A stretch of 13,974 nucleotides of DNA from Pseudomonadota bacterium (lineage in GTDB: Bacteria; Pseudomonadota; Alphaproteobacteria; Reyranellales; Reyranellaceae): positions 1 to 13,974 of the forward strand of contig JAEZHS010000317.1 in NCBI GenBank assembly GCA_023436825.1. The letters are read 5' to 3'. The notes beneath the pieces were generated by a model. The model saw nothing but the letters and a program-made list of their open reading frames with translations. It was not told the DNA's origin and made no database searches. Position numbers and translations under genes: made by a program. Position 1 is the stretch's first letter; each line of letters starts with the position of its first letter. This document shows, piece by piece, positions 1 through 6,670 of the stretch.

Positions 1-90
1 TCTTCCGGACCGCGCGCGTCCCCGCGCGCTCATGATCATACGTGCATGTGAATGCACTTGAGCGCGCGGGGACGCGCTCGGTCCGGAAGA
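1..90. repeat. Long, nearly perfect inverted repeat (hairpin/cruciform)
   Basis: Bases 1-32 pair with 59-90 at 31 of 32 positions; the only mismatch is C13 against T78. The 26-nt centre contains a second small hairpin, GTGCAT (42-47) with ATGCAC (52-57) and loop GTGA. The right arm ends 12 nt beyond the stop of the minus-strand deacylase gene, so it could act as a transcription end or RNA-stabilising hairpin for that operon. No T-run is visible inside the window. The stem is far longer and more perfect than a usual intrinsic terminator, and the first base of the window is the first base of the arm. An interspersed palindromic element or a fold-back assembly artefact is therefore also possible. 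Confidence 0.85.
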
Positions 91-102
91 ACATGAGCTC
101 CG

Positions 103-1563
103 TTAAGCCTTGGCTTCCTTCTGCAGATCCTGCCGCCTGAGCGCGCGGCCGGAGCGGCCGCCGCCGGGCTTGCCGTCGCGCCAGACGATCTCGCCGTTGC
201 ACAGCACGACATCGATGCCCTTGGCCGGCGAGATCGGCTTCTCGAAGGTCGCGGTGTCGATCACGGTCGCCGGATCGAATACACAGATGTCGGCATAGAA
301 GCCCGGCTTCAGCACGCCGCGCTTGGTGAGCCCGAAACGCTCGGCCGAGTACGACGTCATGCGCCGCACCGCATCCTCCAGTGGGAAAAGCTTCAGCTCG
401 CGCGAGTAGTGGCCCAGCACGCGCGGAAAAGTTCCCCACAGGCGCGGATGAGGATGGGCGTCGAAGGGGATGCCGTCCGAGCCGATCATGGCGCCGGGAT
501 GGGCCATGGCGCTCTGCACGTCCTTCTCGTCCATCATGAAGTAGATGGCGCCCGCGGGCTGGATGCGATCGGCCGCCTCGCGCATGGAGCAGCCCATCTC
601 CTGGGCGATCTCCTTGAGGTCGCGGCCGGCGAGGCCCGCCACCTTGTCCGACCAGGTGATCAGCACCTTGTCGGCACGGTCCAGCATGTCGCTGCGCAGG
701 ATCGTCGAGCCGGCGATGTAGGGATAGACGTCGAAGGCGATCTGCTGCTGCTTCATCGCTTCGGTGAACTTGGGCAGCGTTTCCTTCATGCGCCCGAAGT
801 TGGTGCGGCCCGAGCACTTGTGGTGCGAGACGACGATGGAGGCGCCGGCGCGGCGGCCGATCTCGAAGGTCTCGTCCATCGCCGGCAGGATGTTCTCGCC
901 TTCGTCGCGCATGTGGGCGGTATAGACGCCACCCCATTTGCCGAGCGGCTTGGCGACCTCGGCGACCTCGTCGGTCGAGGCGGCATTGGCCACGGCATAG
1001 AACAGGCCGCTCGACATGCCGATGGCGCCCTGTTCAAGGCTCTGGTCCAGAAGGTCGCGCATGCCGGCGATCTCGCCGGCGGTCGCCGTGCGGCTGAGAT
1101 CGTCACCCATGAAGTTCATGCGCAACGTCGAGTGGCCGATCAGGAAGGCGCCGTTGATGGCAGGCTTGGCGGCGTCGACCTTGCCCGCGAATTCACCGAA
1201 GCTCCTGGAGATGTTCTCCTTGTTGCGGACGATCAACGACAGGAAATGGCCGACGTCGTCGCGGATATAGGGCGCCGCCGACGCGCCGCAGTTGCCGCAC
1301 ACCACGGTGGTCACGCCCTGGCTGGCCTTCATCGACATGGTCGGATTGTCGATCAGGGCAGTGTCGTCATGCGTGTGCACATCGATGAAGCCCGGCGCCA
1401 CTACCTTGCCCTTGGCGTCGATCTCGTTGTCGCCCTTGAGCGTGCCGGGCGCCTCGACCGCGGCGATGCGATCGCCCTTCAGCGCCACGTCGGCTGTGAA
1501 CAGCTTCTTGCCCGTGCCGTCGGCGACCTGGCCGTTGCGGATCACGACATCATAAGCAGCCAT
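103..1563 (-). CDS. N-acyl-D-amino-acid deacylase (D-aminoacylase), amidohydrolase family
   Basis: The 486-residue product matches the length and motif order of D-aminoacylase-type metal-dependent amidohydrolases. These hydrolyse N-acyl-D-amino acids to the D-amino acid and a carboxylate, in the cytoplasm. Visible motifs are the N-terminal small beta domain, HTHDD with metal ligands H63 and H65, GNCG with C92 (the bridging cysteine of the family), TAHMRDE with H217, SHHK (H247/H248), GSDG with the catalytic Asp at D363, and HPHPR at 370-374. No signal peptide is seen. The ATG is preceded by TTAGGAG, whose TAG is the stop codon of the upstream MlrC-like gene. The two genes lie 12 nt apart and are probably translationally coupled. 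All key residues are present. Dihydroorotase or hydantoinase relatives are less likely because of the GNCG and SHHK motifs. The exact acyl-amino-acid specificity cannot be read from sequence. Confidence 0.9.
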   Translation of the reverse strand: MAAYDVVIRNGQVADGTGKKLFTADVALKGDRIAAVEAPGTLKGDNEIDAKGKVVAPGFIDVHTHDDTALIDNPTMSMKASQGVTTVVCGNCGASAAPYIRDDVGHFLSLIVRNKENISRSFGEFAGKVDAAKPAINGAFLIGHSTLRMNFMGDDLSRTATAGEIAGMRDLLDQSLEQGAIGMSSGLFYAVANAASTDEVAEVAKPLGKWGGVYTAHMRDEGENILPAMDETFEIGRRAGASIVVSHHKCSGRTNFGRMKETLPKFTEAMKQQQIAFDVYPYIAGSTILRSDMLDRADKVLITWSDKVAGLAGRDLKEIAQEMGCSMREAADRIQPAGAIYFMMDEKDVQSAMAHPGAMIGSDGIPFDAHPHPRLWGTFPRVLGHYSRELKLFPLEDAVRRMTSYSAERFGLTKRGVLKPGFYADICVFDPATVIDTATFEKPISPAKGIDVVLCNGEIVWRDGKPGGGRSGRALRRQDLQKEAKA

Positions 1564-1575
1564 CTGAAGGAACTC

Positions 1576-3078
1576 CTAAGCTTCGTTGCGGCCCAGCCGC
1601 ATGTCGAGGTCGAACGGATAGAGCGGCCGCTTGACCTTGGTGTACTTGAAGAGCTTCAGGTCCGACGCGGTGCAGCCGTCGCCGTCGCACATCACGATGT
1701 GCCTGGCGATCGGCTCGAAGCCGGCGCGGAAATGCTGGCGCGACTTGATCAACACGTACTTCTTGCGCCGCGGATCGATGCCGCAATGGGTGAAGACGCC
1801 GAGATCGTAGGGCTCTGCGCGCTTCTCGGAGATCACGATCTGCATCTTGCCGGTATCGAGCACGGCTGTGCGGCCCATGCGCACGGTGGTCCCGGTGGCC
1901 ATCGGTCCGGTGACGGTGAACGTGCCGTCCGTGATGGCCTTGACCTTGCCTGTCACCTTGAGCGGCTTGCCCTTCAGCCCCATGGCCGGCATGTCGATCT
2001 TGCCGCCGAGCTCCAGCGTCACCTCGGCGCCGACGCCGGCCTCGATCATCCGCTCGACGCAGGCGGGATCGCAGATCGGCCCGGCGCAGGCATCCTCCAG
2101 GTCCTGCTTCATCGCCTCCTCGATCACGCTCATGACGTCCTGCGTGCCGCCCGAGGCGGTGTTGTCGCCGTGATCGGCCATGACGATCGGGCCGCCGTCG
2201 AGCGACTTGGCCCGCGCGACCTGCACCGACAACGGCTCGGGATGGAACAGGAAGCCCTCGCGCTTGTCCCACGCCGTATCGAGGATCTTGCTCAGGAGGA
2301 TCTCGCCCTCGGCGGTGCGCTTGTCGCAGACGATCACCGAGGAAAGGGCGAGGTGAGGGATGTCGGCCTGCGGGAAGCCGCCGAACACCGAGGCGTTCAG
2401 CACGTGCCCCGAGTCCTCGGCCTGGTTGGCCATGCCCATCAACGTCTTCATCGGCTCGCGCGACGGCGTGTGGACCAGCGAGCTGCTCATGATCGGCCGG
2501 TTGCCCCACACCATCTTCGGCTCGACCTCGCCCGCCAGCATGCGCATCAGCGTGCGGCCGGAACGGCGCGCGGTGTCGGCCATGTCGATGTGGGGATAGG
2601 TGCGATAGCCCGTGATGATGCTGGCGCCCTTGATCATGGCCTCGGTCATCTGGGTATGGAAATCGAGCGCCACGGCGATCGGCACGTCGGGTGCGATGTT
2701 CCGGATGCGATTTAGCAGTTCGCCTTCGCCGTCGTCGTAGTGCTCGGCGACCATGGCGCCGTGCAGGGCGAGCAGGACGGCGTCGCAGCCCTTCTTCACC
2801 TCGTCGACGATAGCCGTCGTCATCTGCTCGTAGGCGGCCTTGGTCACCAGGCCGGACGGGTGGGCCGAAGCCGCCATCGGCACGGTGAACTCCGCACCCG
2901 CCTTGCGCGCCACCTCGATGAAGCCGCCGAGCGAGGTGTTGGTGCCTTCGGCTTCCTTGATGGCGCTCGGGCCGCTGAGCGCTCCCGCGCGGGAAAAGGA
3001 CTCGATGGGAGTCGGGAGCGGCGAGAACGTATTGGTCTCGTGCATCATCATTGCCACGACGAACTTTTGCGCCACCAT
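1576..3078 (-). CDS. M81-family metallopeptidase (microcystinase C/MlrC-like)
   Basis: The 500-residue product has the full MlrC layout. An N-terminal DUF1485-type domain (about 1-300) has HETNTFSP at 13-20, LHGAMVAE at 105-112, a DDGEGE stretch near 115-120, DFH at 139-141 and GYRTYPHIDM at 157-166. The conserved ADHGDNTASGG segment at 301-311 leads into the C-terminal MlrC domain. Family members are metal-dependent peptidases; the named member cleaves the linearised microcystin tetrapeptide, but most bacterial homologues have unknown peptide substrates. The ATG has a strong Shine-Dalgarno (GGAGGG, 3 nt before the start codon). It is the first gene of a two-gene unit with the D-aminoacylase downstream, which suggests a route for peptides or acylated amino acids containing unusual or D-residues. 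Real microcystin degradation is not implied: no mlrA or mlrB is in view. Confidence 0.9.
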   Translation of the reverse strand: MVAQKFVVAMMMHETNTFSPLPTPIESFSRAGALSGPSAIKEAEGTNTSLGGFIEVARKAGAEFTVPMAASAHPSGLVTKAAYEQMTTAIVDEVKKGCDAVLLALHGAMVAEHYDDGEGELLNRIRNIAPDVPIAVALDFHTQMTEAMIKGASIITGYRTYPHIDMADTARRSGRTLMRMLAGEVEPKMVWGNRPIMSSSLVHTPSREPMKTLMGMANQAEDSGHVLNASVFGGFPQADIPHLALSSVIVCDKRTAEGEILLSKILDTAWDKREGFLFHPEPLSVQVARAKSLDGGPIVMADHGDNTASGGTQDVMSVIEEAMKQDLEDACAGPICDPACVERMIEAGVGAEVTLELGGKIDMPAMGLKGKPLKVTGKVKAITDGTFTVTGPMATGTTVRMGRTAVLDTGKMQIVISEKRAEPYDLGVFTHCGIDPRRKKYVLIKSRQHFRAGFEPIARHIVMCDGDGCTASDLKLFKYTKVKRPLYPFDLDMRLGRNEA

Positions 3079-3133
3079 TACCCTCCGTTACTGCCAAGTC
3101 CTTGAGCAATCTACAGAATTGCCTGAAAAGCCG

Positions 3134-3199
3134 GCTTTGCAAGCTTTGCATCAACTGCAAACCAGCTTCGCGCTTTCTTGTGCGTTGCAAAAAAGCAAC
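3134..3199. promoter_or_regulatory. Cluster of TTTGCA/TGCAAA repeats between mlrC-like gene and sRNA
   Basis: GCTTTGCA occurs twice with a 9-bp period (3134-3141 and 3143-3150). The second copy forms an inverted repeat with TGCAAA at 3156-3161 (TTTGCA, 5-nt spacer, TGCAAA). Farther right, GTTGC (3184-3188) and GCAAC (3195-3199) flank six A residues. The region is clearly more AT-rich than its surroundings. It lies between two divergent transcription units, the mlrC-like gene leftward and the sRNA rightward, so an operator is a reasonable reading. XRE-type acyl-CoA-responsive regulators such as PccR use TTTGCAAA repeats, but with a different spacing, so no regulator is assigned. Confidence 0.4.
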
Positions 3200-3256
3200 A
3201 CAAAATCCGGAACACGAAATTGGCTAAATCTGTGAAATTAAGAGCTTTTTTCCCTC

Positions 3257-3285
3257 TTGAATTTTGTTCGCAGGTGCACCATTCT
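3257..3285 (+). promoter_or_regulatory. Possible sigma-70-type promoter of the sRNA
   Basis: TTGAAT (3257-3262) and CATTCT (3280-3285) are separated by 17 bp, and the predicted start near 3291-3293 falls exactly where the first RNA stem begins. The -35 box matches the consensus at four of six positions and the -10 box at three of six, so this is a weak match supported mainly by its position. Confidence 0.35.
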
Positions 3286-3291
3286 TGGGGT

Positions 3292-3390
3292 GCAGCAAAC
3301 GTCGCGTCAGCGACCTCTGTGTTTGCTGTATGCCCGTCTTGGGCGTTTCCTCCCTAAACTCGGGCCGTGCTTGTCACGGCCCCTTTTTTT
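3292..3390 (+). ncRNA. Putative trans-acting small RNA, MmgR/alpha-r8-like
   Basis: About 99 nt can fold into three consecutive elements. First is a stem of 3291-3300 with 3321-3330 (9 Watson-Crick pairs and one G-U), enclosing a perfect GTCGC/GCGAC hairpin with loop GTCA (3301-3314). Second is a short GCCC/GGGC hairpin (3332-3344). Third is a canonical intrinsic terminator (3362-3390). Between the last two lies TTTCCTCCCT (3346-3355), with GTTT (3345-3348) and AAAC (3356-3359) able to present CCTCCCT as a loop. This pyrimidine-rich anti-Shine-Dalgarno core ahead of a terminator hairpin is, from memory, the hallmark of the alphaproteobacterial alpha-r8 sRNAs. The S. meliloti member, MmgR, limits polyhydroxybutyrate storage. 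The 5' end is inferred. The 5' stem-loop is more elaborate than I would expect for MmgR, so a different anti-SD sRNA family remains possible. Confidence 0.6.
3362..3390 (+). terminator. Intrinsic terminator of the sRNA
   Basis: GGGCCGTG (3362-3369) pairs perfectly with CACGGCCC (3375-3382) across a 5-nt loop, followed by one C and then seven T residues (3384-3390). It is oriented for plus-strand transcription. No plus-strand protein gene ends here, which is the main reason to place a non-coding RNA upstream. On the minus strand the hairpin is not followed by a T-run, so leftward transcription from the amidohydrolase gene would not be stopped by it. Confidence 0.85.
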
Positions 3391-3417
3391 GCGCGGTCGC
3401 TGACTATTCGGCGGTGA

Positions 3418-4317
3418 TTATTCGGCCGCCAGCGGACGCGGCAGCAGCATGGTGAGCGCCTGGCTGGCGATTTCCTCGAGGAAGCCTGTCACGATCCGTT
3501 CGATGACGGCCGCGTTGGCGAGCTTCTGGTGGCGCCCTTCATCCATGTAGAGCGACCGATTGATTTCGATCTGCAGAGCGTGCCGGTTGAGGCCAGGCCG
3601 CCCATAGCGCTGAGTCGTGAAGCCGCCGGCATAGGGTTGGTTGCGCTGGACCTTCAGCCCATGCGCCGCGAACCAGCGCTCGGCAGCGTCTACCAGATCT
3701 GCCGCACAGGATTCGCCGTGATTGTCGCCCAGAACGATGTCGACGTGATGGTCGCGCTCACGCGGGCCCACGCCCGACGCCGACGACGGCATGGAATGGG
3801 CGTCGATCAGCAGTGCCGTGCCGAACTGGCGATGGGTCTGCTCGATCAGGGTCGACAGGGCTGTGTGATAAGGCCGCCAGCAGGTTTCCAGGCGGTGCTC
3901 GATTTCCTCCGACGGAACGCGGCCGCGATAGATTGCCTCGCCGCTGGCGGCCACGCGCGGGATCATGCCCAGCCCGGCCGCCACGCGCGTGGTGCGATGG
4001 TTCAATGGCCGGGGCAACGGGCCTTCGAACATGCCGGGATCGAGCTCGTAAGGCTCGCGGTTGGCATCGACAAAGGAGCGGGGAAAACGGGCGGCCAGCA
4101 GCGGCATGCCCAGCGCCGGCGCAGCCGAGAACAGCTCGTCGACGAAGGCGTCCTCGGCCCGGCGCAAGGCCGCCAGCGGGACGGCTGTCTGGGCGAGGAA
4201 GCGGGCAGGGTAGATCGAACCGCTGTGGGGCGAGGCCACCACGACCGGTGCGGCCTGGCGCTCCGGCGGACGGTAATCCAAGGCCTCATGGTCGGACGCG
4301 GTCGGCAACAACTCCAT
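3418..4317 (-). CDS. N-formylglutamate amidohydrolase family protein
   Basis: The 299-residue product belongs to the N-formylglutamate deformylase family (HutG type), which releases formate from N-formyl-L-glutamate or related N-formyl amino acids. Visible landmarks are ASPHSG at 28-33 (substrate and metal region), the NREPYELDP segment at 86-94, LLIDAHSMPS at 169-178, DIVLGDNHG at 193-201, and RYGRPGLNRHALQIEINR at 237-254. No membrane segment or signal peptide is apparent. No Shine-Dalgarno sequence is seen before the ATG, and alternative TTG codons just inside are no better, so the start is moderately uncertain. No other histidine-utilisation gene lies in the window, so a role in histidine breakdown is not supported. 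It may act on other N-formylated or N-acyl compounds alongside the two hydrolases downstream. Transcription past its stop would run antisense through the sRNA and then into the mlrC-like gene. Confidence 0.88.
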   Translation of the reverse strand: MELLPTASDHEALDYRPPERQAAPVVVASPHSGSIYPARFLAQTAVPLAALRRAEDAFVDELFSAAPALGMPLLAARFPRSFVDANREPYELDPGMFEGPLPRPLNHRTTRVAAGLGMIPRVAASGEAIYRGRVPSEEIEHRLETCWRPYHTALSTLIEQTHRQFGTALLIDAHSMPSSASGVGPRERDHHVDIVLGDNHGESCAADLVDAAERWFAAHGLKVQRNQPYAGGFTTQRYGRPGLNRHALQIEINRSLYMDEGRHQKLANAAVIERIVTGFLEEIASQALTMLLPRPLAAE

Positions 4318-4380
4318 GGATGCGTCATAGCGCGCGGATCAGGGCGCGTCACGCACTGCGCGTGCATGCCGGACGCCCGC

Positions 4381-4424
4381 ACTTGCCAATCCCCGTACTT
4401 ACCAATCCCCACACTTGCCAATCC
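4381..4424. repeat. Three 16-bp direct repeats upstream of tRNA-Val
   Basis: ACTTGCCAATCCCC (from 4381), ACTTACCAATCCCC (from 4397) and ACTTGCCAATCC (from 4413) recur with an exact 16-bp period, with one internal difference in the second copy. Each unit carries a -35-like hexamer, TTGCCA or TTACCA. From the third copy, TTGCCA at 4415-4420 lies 17 bp before a poor -10 candidate (TAGACG, 4438-4443). They sit in the 143-bp divergent spacer between the formylglutamate amidohydrolase and the tRNA. Otherwise that spacer shows only GC-rich imperfect inverted repeats (about 4341-4372) and no convincing gene. Confidence 0.75.
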
Positions 4425-4460
4425 AGGGGCCGCGATGTAGACGACCGCACCTTCGGCGAT

Positions 4461-4535
4461 GGGCGCGTAGCTCAGCGGTAGAGCACTGTCTTGACATGGC
4501 AGGGGTCACAGGTTCAATCCCTGTCGCGCCCACCA
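4461..4535 (+). tRNA. tRNA-Val(GAC)
   Basis: A complete cloverleaf is visible: acceptor stem GGGCGCG/CGCGCCC (4461-4467 and 4525-4531), D arm GCTC-loop-GAGC (4470-4484), anticodon stem CTGTC/GGCAG with loop TTGACAT (4491-4497), variable loop GGGTC, and T arm ACAGG-TTCAATC-CCTGT (4508-4524). The anticodon at loop positions 34-36 is GAC, which reads the valine codons GUC and GUU. The discriminator is A4532 and the CCA end is encoded (4533-4535). The TTG start of the NAD+ synthetase gene is only 17 nt after CCA. Confidence 0.95.
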
Positions 4536-4552
4536 TCGCCCACCACAATCCC

Positions 4553-6601
4553 TTGTCCGAATTCTTCTCCCTCTACTCACACGACTTCGTGCGAGTCGCC
4601 TGCTGCGTGCCGCGCACCCGGGTCGCCGATGCCGCCTACAACCTCGCCGAAACGCTGCGCTTGGCCGCCGAAGGCGACAAGGCCCGCACGGCCGTCATGG
4701 TCTTTCCCGAGCTGGGGCTGTCGTCCTACGCCATCGAGGACCTGCTGCTGCAGGACGCGCTCCTGGACGAGGTCGAGGCCTCGGTCGCCAAGGTCGTCGC
4801 GGCCTCGAACAAGCTCTTCCCCGTCCTGATCGTCGGCGCGCCGCTGCGTCTCGCGGGCCGGCTTTACAACACCGCCATCGTCATTCATCGCGGCGCCATC
4901 CTGGGCGTGGTGCCCAAGACCTATCTGCCGAACTACCGCGAATTCTACGAAAAGCGCCACTTCGTCTCGGGCGCCAACATCGTCGAGCACACGATCAGGA
5001 TCGCGGGCCACGAGGCGCCATTCGGCACCGACATGCTGTTCCGCTCGACCGGCAGCGTGCCCATCACCTTTCACGTCGAGATCTGCGAAGACATCTGGGT
5101 ACCGGTGCCGCCGTCGAGCCACGCGGCTCTCGCCGGCGCCGAGCTGCTGGTCAACCTCTCGGCCAGCAACATCACCATCGGCAAGGCCGAGGCGCGGCGT
5201 CTGCTGTGCGGCAGCCAGTCGGCGCGGGCGATCGCCGCCTATGCCTATTCAGCGTCCGGTCCGGGCGAATCGACGACCGACCTCGCCTGGGACGGCCATG
5301 CCGCGATCTACGAGCTCGGTGACCAGCTCGCCGAGACCGCGCGCTTCGAGAAGGACTCGACGATCGTTAGCGCGGACGTCGATCTCGGCCGCATCCGCCA
5401 GGAGCGGCTGCGCAACAACGGCTTCGCCGACTGCGCGATGATCGAAGGCGACAAGGTGAGGCGCTTCCGCAAGGTCGACTTTGCGCTCGAGGCGCCGCGG
5501 GGCAGGGTGGCGCTGGAGCGTCCCATCGAGCGCTTCCCCTATGTGCCGTCCGATCCCGCCAAGCTGCGCGACAATTGCTACGAGGCCTACAACATCCAGA
5601 TCCAGGGGCTGGCGCAGCGGCTGATGTCGAGCCGCACCGAAAAAGCGATCATCGGCGTTTCGGGCGGCCTCGATTCGACGCAGGCGCTGATCGTCATCTG
5701 CCGGGCGATGGATCAACTCAAGCTGCCGCGGAAAAACATCTACGCCTACACGCTGCCGGGCTTCGGCACCTCCGACAAGACGCACAAGAACGCCTGGCGG
5801 TTGATGGAGGCGCTGGGCGTCACGGCGGCCGAGATCGACATCAAGCCGGCGGCGCAGCAGATGCTGGCCGACATCGGCCATCCCTTCGCCCAGGGCAAGA
5901 AGGTCTACGACGTCACCTTCGAGAACGTGCAGGCGGGACTGCGCACCGACTACCTGTTCCGCCTCGCCAACCAGCATGGCGGCATGGTGGTCGGCACCGG
6001 CGACCTCTCCGAGCTGGGGCTGGGCTGGTGCACCTATGGCGTCGGCGATCACATGTCGCACTACAATCCCAACGGCTCGGTCTCCAAGACGCTGATCCAG
6101 CACCTGATCCGTTTCGTCGCCGCCTCGGGCGACGTCAGCAAGGAGACGGCCGAGATCCTGCACGACATCCTGGATACGGAGATCTCTCCCGAGCTGATCC
6201 CGGCGGAAGCGGGCGGCGCCATCCAGTCGACCGAGCAGTCGGTCGGGCCGTACGCGCTGCAGGACTTCAATCTGTACTATTTGACGCGGCTGGGTTTCCG
6301 GCCTTCGAAGATCGCCTTCATGGCCTGGAATGCCTGGCACGACATCGACAAGGGCGCCTGGCCCGCCAACCTGCCGGCGGGCACGCGGAGGGCCTATGAG
6401 CTCGGCGAGATCCGGCACTGGCTGAAGCTGTTCCTGCGCCGCTTCTTCACCAACCAGTTCAAGCGCTCCGCCCTGCCCAATGGCCCGAAGATCTCCTCGG
6501 GCGGCTCGCTGTCGCCGCGCGGCGATTGGCGCGCCCCGTCGGATGGCAGCCCCGACATCTGGCTGGCCGAGCTCGAGGCGGTTCCCGAGAAGGCGAAATA
6601 G
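4553..6601 (+). CDS. nadE: Glutamine-dependent NAD+ synthetase, two-domain form
   Basis: The 682-residue product makes NAD+ from nicotinate adenine dinucleotide, ATP and glutamine, the last step of NAD+ synthesis, in the cytosol. The N-terminal nitrilase-type glutaminase domain (about 12-300) has the triad E53 (FPELGLS), K122 (PKTYLPNYREFYEKR) and C178 (EICEDIW). The C-terminal synthetase domain has the ATP-pyrophosphatase loop SGGLDS at 370-375, plus GTGDLSELGLGW (481-492) and YNPNGSVSK (504-512). Length and layout match the large bacterial form, as in Mycobacterium tuberculosis (about 680 residues). The TTG at 4553 is chosen because it gives the family N-terminus (EFFSLYxHxFVRVA). The only nearby in-frame ATGs are at 4496, inside the tRNA, and at 4415, upstream of it. 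GTG 4589 would delete conserved residues. No Shine-Dalgarno precedes the TTG. Confidence 0.95.
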   Translation: MSEFFSLYSHDFVRVACCVPRTRVADAAYNLAETLRLAAEGDKARTAVMVFPELGLSSYAIEDLLLQDALLDEVEASVAKVVAASNKLFPVLIVGAPLRLAGRLYNTAIVIHRGAILGVVPKTYLPNYREFYEKRHFVSGANIVEHTIRIAGHEAPFGTDMLFRSTGSVPITFHVEICEDIWVPVPPSSHAALAGAELLVNLSASNITIGKAEARRLLCGSQSARAIAAYAYSASGPGESTTDLAWDGHAAIYELGDQLAETARFEKDSTIVSADVDLGRIRQERLRNNGFADCAMIEGDKVRRFRKVDFALEAPRGRVALERPIERFPYVPSDPAKLRDNCYEAYNIQIQGLAQRLMSSRTEKAIIGVSGGLDSTQALIVICRAMDQLKLPRKNIYAYTLPGFGTSDKTHKNAWRLMEALGVTAAEIDIKPAAQQMLADIGHPFAQGKKVYDVTFENVQAGLRTDYLFRLANQHGGMVVGTGDLSELGLGWCTYGVGDHMSHYNPNGSVSKTLIQHLIRFVAASGDVSKETAEILHDILDTEISPELIPAEAGGAIQSTEQSVGPYALQDFNLYYLTRLGFRPSKIAFMAWNAWHDIDKGAWPANLPAGTRRAYELGEIRHWLKLFLRRFFTNQFKRSALPNGPKISSGGSLSPRGDWRAPSDGSPDIWLAELEAVPEKAK

Positions 6602-6670
6602 GCAACGGGCACGGAAACGAAATCGGCGGCCGGGCGTTGGCACATCCAATCCCACCAAAGGGAGGGTGTG

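Noticed and set aside
409..2715. 768-codon open frame on the plus strand
   Set aside because: It lies antisense to the deacylase and MlrC-like genes. Its product is a low-complexity His/Arg/Asp/Ala-rich shadow typical of the opposite strand of high-GC genes, with no recognisable domain.
1576..3078. Microcystin-degradation (mlr) cluster
   Set aside because: Only the MlrC-like protein is present, beside a D-aminoacylase; no mlrA, mlrB or mlrD is visible and MlrC homologues are widespread in bacteria that do not degrade microcystin.
1550..3190. 546-codon open frame on the minus strand
   Set aside because: It is a frame-shifted reading of the MlrC-like gene with Arg-rich, low-complexity product; the true frame carries all MlrC motifs.
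3264..3455. 63-codon plus-strand open frame in the mlrC/amidohydrolase spacer
   Set aside because: It overlaps the sRNA hairpins and the intrinsic terminator and lacks a ribosome-binding site; RNA structure explains the sequence better.
4381..4424. CRISPR array
   Set aside because: Only three 16-bp units in direct tandem without spacers of typical length; no cas gene is present.
4461..4535. tRNA-Val as an integration site
   Set aside because: No integrase, no duplicated tRNA 3' end and no change in gene type around it are visible in the window.
4415..4552. Longer nadE start at ATG 4415 or ATG 4496
   Set aside because: Both would translate through the tRNA-Val gene and add residues absent from the family; the conserved N-terminus begins at TTG 4553.
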